Positions 7,016 through 9,854 of a stretch of 9,854 bases of DNA are shown here, piece by piece. The notes beneath the pieces were generated by a model. The model had not been told where the DNA came from and did no database searches. It saw only the letters and a program-made list of their open reading frames with translations. Positions within the stretch are counted from its first letter, which is position 1, and every line of letters starts with the position of its first letter. Location: NCBI GenBank assembly GCA_030633795.1, contig DAOWCB010000028.1:1-9854 (forward strand). The letters are read 5' to 3'. Both the position numbers and the translations under genes were made by a program. This stretch comes from Candidatus Aminicenantota bacterium (GTDB lineage: Bacteria > Acidobacteriota > Aminicenantia > Aminicenantales > Aminicenantaceae).

Positions 7016-8275
7016 TTATTCTATTATAGCGGATTTTACAAGAAAGTCAACTGTCTTTCGAATGAGCAGGTTGTCCTTCAGCTCTTCTTTCTGCCCCTCC
7101 TGATTTATGCTTTCAACCACTCTGGCCAGGGGGACATTGTGAGTTTTTGCGATGGCTTTCATTTCTTCTTTTATTTCCTCCTCCGACACCTTGAATTTCT
7201 CCTTCTCGGCGATCTTGGTAAGAATCAAATGATTTTGAATATTCTGAATAGCCCTTTTGCGCTGATTTTCCCGCAAAGAATCAAGGGCTTCCTTAGACAT
7301 ATTTTGTTGTGGCAATGAAGATAATTGACGGTTCAGAAGCGCGTTGGATTCTTGTTCTATCACAGATTCCGGCAGTTCCAGGGAAATTTGCTTGGATATC
7401 TTTCCGATGATTTCTTCCGCCATCTCTCGTCTCTGGGCGCCCTTTTTTGACGCATGAAGCTGTGCCCTTAATTTAGTCTTCAGATCCTTGAGATCTTTGT
7501 AATTTCCGAGGTCTTTGGCAAAATCATCATTGATATCCGGGAGTTTTTTCTCTTTTACAGATTCAATCTTTAGGTCATATACGATTTCTTGGCCCGCCAA
7601 TTTTTTGTTTTTATGATCATTTTTGTATTGGATAGTAAAATGAGCCTGTTCATCTGGTTTAAGGCCTATTAAATTTTCATTTAATAATTCCTCGTTATCC
7701 TTATGTCCGGCAAGTATGACGACTTTTTCGGTGGGAAGGGATCTTTTCGTTTTGGTGTTTTTTCCTTTGATCTCAGCCACAACATAATCTCCATTCTCCA
7801 CTCCCCTCTCCTCAGCAGGGATATACTGAGCTGATTTTGCACGCAGCTCTTCAAGAGAATCCTTGATCTCTTTTTCTGTGACCGATACTTTTTTCTTCGA
7901 GATTTTGATGCCTGTATAACTAGGAAGATGGATTTCAGGCCATATTTCTACAGAAACCTTAAAACGAAGAGGCTCATTTTCTTTGAAATGTAGATCACTT
8001 ATAACCGGTTGGCCAACAGGAGTGATTTTTTTTTCGGTCAACTCCTTATTCAGAGCTTGGGGAACAAGGTTATTGATGATTGTTTCTCGGATATCAGGAT
8101 TGTACATGCGTTTGATCATGTCTTTTGGCGCTTTTCCTGGACGAAATCCTTTGATTTTTGCTCTGGAAGCATACTGAGCAACCACTCGGTCCCATTCCTT
8201 CATCACTTCTGAAGCAGGAATCTCGAGATCGATTTCCTTTTTGCATTCGCTGATATTTTTTACATTTTCTAACAT
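7016..8275 (-). CDS. tig: trigger factor (ribosome-associated chaperone)
   Basis: Trigger factor binds the ribosome tunnel exit through protein L23 and shields nascent chains. The 419-residue protein carries the ribosome-docking signature GFRPGKAP at 43-50, a middle FKBP-type prolyl isomerase domain (about 155-240) and a helical C-terminal chaperone domain (about 245-419), with the junction KKLPDINDDFAKDLG typical of the family. The FKBP domain is recognisable by its ends (NGDYVVAEIKG and KLAGQEIVYDLKI). However, it lacks the usual FIPGFEEGL-type active-site segment, having NEELLNENLIGL instead, so isomerase activity is doubtful while chaperone function is not. The start is at the family position. 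The ribosome site is weak. It sits 36 bases downstream of a tRNA-Leu and heads the tig-clpP-clpX-lon set. Confidence 0.96.
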   Translation of the reverse strand: MLENVKNISECKKEIDLEIPASEVMKEWDRVVAQYASRAKIKGFRPGKAPKDMIKRMYNPDIRETIINNLVPQALNKELTEKKITPVGQPVISDLHFKENEPLRFKVSVEIWPEIHLPSYTGIKISKKKVSVTEKEIKDSLEELRAKSAQYIPAEERGVENGDYVVAEIKGKNTKTKRSLPTEKVVILAGHKDNEELLNENLIGLKPDEQAHFTIQYKNDHKNKKLAGQEIVYDLKIESVKEKKLPDINDDFAKDLGNYKDLKDLKTKLRAQLHASKKGAQRREMAEEIIGKISKQISLELPESVIEQESNALLNRQLSSLPQQNMSKEALDSLRENQRKRAIQNIQNHLILTKIAEKEKFKVSEEEIKEEMKAIAKTHNVPLARVVESINQEGQKEELKDNLLIRKTVDFLVKSAIIE

Positions 8276-8311
8276 TTTAGATTTATCTTAATCCTGTTTT
8301 CACTTGAAAAA

Positions 8312-8396
8312 TGGGCAGAGCGGGACTCGAACCCGCACTCCTTCAACAGGAACTAGGTCCTAAGCCTAGCGCGTATGCCAATTTCGCCACCTGCCC
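8312..8396 (-). tRNA. tRNA-Leu, anticodon UAG
   Basis: On the minus strand the 85 bases fold as a type II tRNA. The acceptor stem GGGCAGG pairs with TCTGCCC (one G-U) and is followed by discriminator A, as expected for Leu. The D-arm has GCG/CGC with GG in the loop, the anticodon stem CTAGG/CCTAG encloses loop CTTAGGA giving anticodon TAG, there is a long variable arm, and the T-arm is GCGGG-TTCGAGT-CCCGC. It reads CUN codons, chiefly CUA. CCA is not encoded: the discriminator is followed by TTTTTC. The short T run could weakly terminate or mark 3' processing, but tig follows in the same direction after 36 bases. Confidence 0.96.
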
Positions 8397-8456
8397 TCAT
8401 GATATTTGTGTAATAGACAAGATTTTCAATAATTGAAGGTCTGAGCGTGATAATTT

Positions 8457-8485
8457 TTTTTAACACAACAGCCTTTGTTTGTCAA
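8457..8485 (-). promoter_or_regulatory. probable promoter of the tRNA-Leu/tig/clpP/clpX/lon/rho block
   Basis: On the minus strand a perfect TTGACA (8480-8485) is followed after 17 bases by TAAAAA (8457-8462), four of six -10 matches, within an A-rich run. The start would fall about 50-55 bases before the tRNA. No CIRCE element or other recognisable heat-shock operator is seen nearby, so a housekeeping sigma-70-type promoter is the simplest reading. Confidence 0.45.
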
Positions 8486-8497
8486 TTTTATCTTTAG

Positions 8498-8521
8498 GTC
8501 CCTTTTTTAGGGGACGTCCCC
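8498..8521. repeat. GC-rich palindrome with overlapping GTCCC/GGGAC arms (REP-like)
   Basis: GGGGACGTCCCC at 8510-8521 is a perfect 12-base palindrome. A further GTCCC at 8498-8502 is separated by a T-rich loop and can pair instead with GGGAC at 8511-8515. It lies in an AT-rich spacer a few bases after the stop of the dehydrogenase gene. It lacks a T-tract after either stem in the direction of that gene, so it is not a standard intrinsic terminator. It resembles short dispersed palindromes (REP-type), but one copy in this window cannot prove that. Confidence 0.4.
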
Positions 8522-8527
8522 ATTTAA

Positions 8528-9532
8528 TTAGGATGTTGCTATTGCGGGGGGCAAATCCTTCATCAGGATCAGCCCTGGCTCGAATTGGACTGCTCGAGGA
8601 ATGGTGTTTATGGTGACTGCCACTGTCCCTATGTCTCCGTGGACTCCCCCGATGATAAGTTCGTGGACATTTGGGATGCCTTCGATAACGACTTCATCGT
8701 ATTCTTCATCCACTCCAGCATTGGCGTTAAACTCGAGAGTGATAACTTTTTCTCCCCCCATTGTGGCATAAGCAATACTGACCAGTCCCAAAACATCTCC
8801 TGGTTTAACCAGCCCCAATCCCGTATCAACTTCCCTATCAGCAATGACTGGTTCGGGAGGAAGTTCGACAGCTTCATCCAACTTCCAGCCCAATCCCTCG
8901 GCAACCATGTTTATGGACTCGAGCAAACCCACATGCCCCGTGATTATTTTATTATCGATTTTGTTACGAAAAACTTCAGGGGACAGTCCTGTTCCGATCT
9001 TCTTCTGAAACGGAATCCGTCTTTTCGAGGAGTCCATCATTCGCGAAACTTTGATGGATTGGACTTCTAGACAGGGAGCTGTGAGGATCAATGGCAAGGT
9101 ATCCATCAGGTAACCAGGATTGATACCTGTTCCCACAACGGTCACACCCTTGTCTTTTGCCTGGTCATCTATTTTTCGGGAAAGCTCGGGTTCCCGATCC
9201 CAAGGATAAGACAGCTCTTCGCATGTTGAGACAACATTTAAATTGGCCTGAATGCATTGATCGATCTGAGGAAACACTTCCTTAAGGTGAGATAGGGTGG
9301 TTAGCACAACAGCATCAGCATCCACCGTGTTGAATAACTCAACTGGATCGTTTTGGATGGAGATGCCCAGATTATGATCACCCTCAAGCAGAGATCCTAA
9401 GTCTTTGCCCACAAGTTCGGGATCAATGTCGATGGCACCAACAATGGCAAAACTCTTTTTCTTTGATAGAATTTCCGCAACTCTCAGTCCCATGACTACA
9501 CAGCCGTAAATGATAATTTTTGTTTGTTCCAT
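8528..9532 (-). CDS. 2,4-diaminopentanoate dehydrogenase-like oxidoreductase (DapB fold)
   Basis: The protein of about 334 residues has an N-terminal NAD(P)-binding Rossmann domain of the dihydrodipicolinate reductase type (IIIYGCVVMG, 6-15; GAIDIDPELVGKD, 32-44; DADAVVLTT, 71-79). The central and C-terminal regions resemble 2,4-diaminopentanoate dehydrogenases and relatives: STCEELSYPW (102-111), VGTGINPGYLMD (133-144), IGGVHGDIGTVAVTINTIPRA (in the last 45 residues). The known enzyme removes the 4-amino group of 2,4-diaminopentanoate in ornithine fermentation; this substrate is only inferred here. Position 12 is Val where the glycine-rich loop normally has its second Gly. I prefer the ATG at 9532 because AAGGA lies upstream of it. 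A GTG at 9553 would add seven lysine-rich residues and overlap the preceding gene. It starts 2 bases after the aminotransferase stop, so the two are one operon. Confidence 0.8.
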   Translation of the reverse strand: MEQTKIIIYGCVVMGLRVAEILSKKKSFAIVGAIDIDPELVGKDLGSLLEGDHNLGISIQNDPVELFNTVDADAVVLTTLSHLKEVFPQIDQCIQANLNVVSTCEELSYPWDREPELSRKIDDQAKDKGVTVVGTGINPGYLMDTLPLILTAPCLEVQSIKVSRMMDSSKRRIPFQKKIGTGLSPEVFRNKIDNKIITGHVGLLESINMVAEGLGWKLDEAVELPPEPVIADREVDTGLGLVKPGDVLGLVSIAYATMGGEKVITLEFNANAGVDEEYDEVVIEGIPNVHELIIGGVHGDIGTVAVTINTIPRAVQFEPGLILMKDLPPAIATS

Positions 9533-9534
9533 GA

Positions 9535-9854
9535 TTATTTTTTTCCTTTCCACTTTTTAGCGATTCTTTCTACAGCATCCAATGAGGTTTGGATCTCTTC
9601 TTCCGTGTGTGCTCCAGAAATAGAGCCATATCCGTGGAAAACATTGAAGCCTTCCTGGATCATAGCCAGTTTGAAGATCTTTTCACGCAGTTCTATGTCA
9701 CAAACATCCGGATTCCAAACTTGTTCCGGAGACTCAATCCGGTCACACGTATCATGGAGAAAATGAACACCAACGACGGAGCTGTTTTTTGCCACAGAAT
9801 TGCCATCTCCTGTACATCTCACATGAAATCCGTGGGTTGTGAAAATGTTCTCGA
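9535..9854 (-). CDS. class-III PLP aminotransferase, C-terminal part (glutamate-1-semialdehyde aminomutase-like)
   Basis: Only the C-terminal ~105 residues are in the window. The frame is open through 9854, so the gene continues beyond the edge. The fragment fits the small C-terminal domain of class-III (fold type I) aminotransferases. A segment ENIFTTHGFHVRCTGDGN leads into the domain, then SSVVGVHFL, a helix LREKIFKLAMIQEGFNVFHG, and the closing SGAHTEEEIQTSLDAVERI, which matches the family pattern of a small residue, His-Thr-Glu-Glu-hydrophobic and a final helix. The PLP lysine would lie outside. The style is nearest to glutamate-1-semialdehyde 2,1-aminomutases, but pairing with a diaminopentanoate dehydrogenase-like gene suggests an amino-acid catabolic role rather than haem synthesis. 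The substrate is unknown. The upstream start and N-terminus are not visible. Confidence 0.75.
   Translation of the reverse strand, partial: ENIFTTHGFHVRCTGDGNSVAKNSSVVGVHFLHDTCDRIESPEQVWNPDVCDIELREKIFKLAMIQEGFNVFHGYGSISGAHTEEEIQTSLDAVERIAKKWKGKK

Noticed and set aside
6900..8312. CIRCE or other heat-shock operator controlling the chaperone/protease block
   Set aside because: I looked for the TTAGCACTC-N9-GAGTGCTAA pattern and for sigma-32-like boxes in the gaps and found none.
8425..8437. Palindrome TTCAAT-A-ATTGAA upstream of the tRNA as an operator
   Set aside because: Twelve paired bases in AT-rich DNA occur by chance, and no known regulator site matches. Its position is suggestive only.
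9533..9553. GTG start at 9553 for the dehydrogenase
   Set aside because: It would put seven lysine-rich residues before the conserved Rossmann strand, overlap the aminotransferase end and place the ribosome site inside the gene. The ATG at 9532 fits the family start better.

Overview
The window is chromosomal DNA of moderate-to-low GC from a Gram-negative-type bacterium. The evidence for an outer membrane is a fragment ending in an outer-membrane beta-barrel C-terminal signal. The genome has Rho, and its tRNA gene does not encode CCA. Gene order and protein style would fit an Acidobacteriota/Aminicenantes-like or deltaproteobacterial-like lineage, but this is an inference and the sequence alone does not fix the phylum.

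Layout: (1) 1-423 holds a 63-aa two-helix membrane protein on the + strand, with a promoter so close to its ATG that the message may be nearly leaderless. (2) 424-1112 (-) is a SAM methyltransferase with an N-terminal membrane anchor or signal sequence, a strong ribosome binding site and a consensus -10 box. (3) 1113-1417 has no intact gene. On the minus strand it keeps the last ~46 codons of an outer-membrane beta-barrel protein, whose upstream part is lost. (4) 1418-8396 is a long co-directional minus-strand block, in transcription order tRNA-Leu(UAG), tig, clpP, clpX, lon, rho. Gaps between its genes run from 2 to about 50 bases, so it reads as one operon: the tig-clpP-clpX-lon proteostasis module with a tRNA at its head and the termination factor rho at its tail. 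(5) 8397-8527 is a spacer with the likely operon promoter and a GC-rich palindromic repeat. (6) 8528-9854 (-) is a two-gene metabolic unit: a class-III (glutamate-1-semialdehyde aminomutase-like) aminotransferase cut by the window edge, followed 2 bases later by a 2,4-diaminopentanoate dehydrogenase-like (DapB-fold) oxidoreductase.

In the proteostasis block, trigger factor folds nascent chains at the ribosome, ClpX unfolds tagged substrates and feeds them to ClpP, Lon degrades misfolded and regulatory proteins, and Rho ends untranslated transcripts. The core genes are intact at their main catalytic motifs. The departures worth checking are a proline-rich, non-canonical segment in Lon where a nearly invariant helix is expected, an Ala in Rho at the position of the bicyclomycin-contacting Asp210, and a missing glycine in the nucleotide-binding loop of the dehydrogenase. 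I saw no new defence or mobile system, no CRISPR array and no complete insertion sequence.
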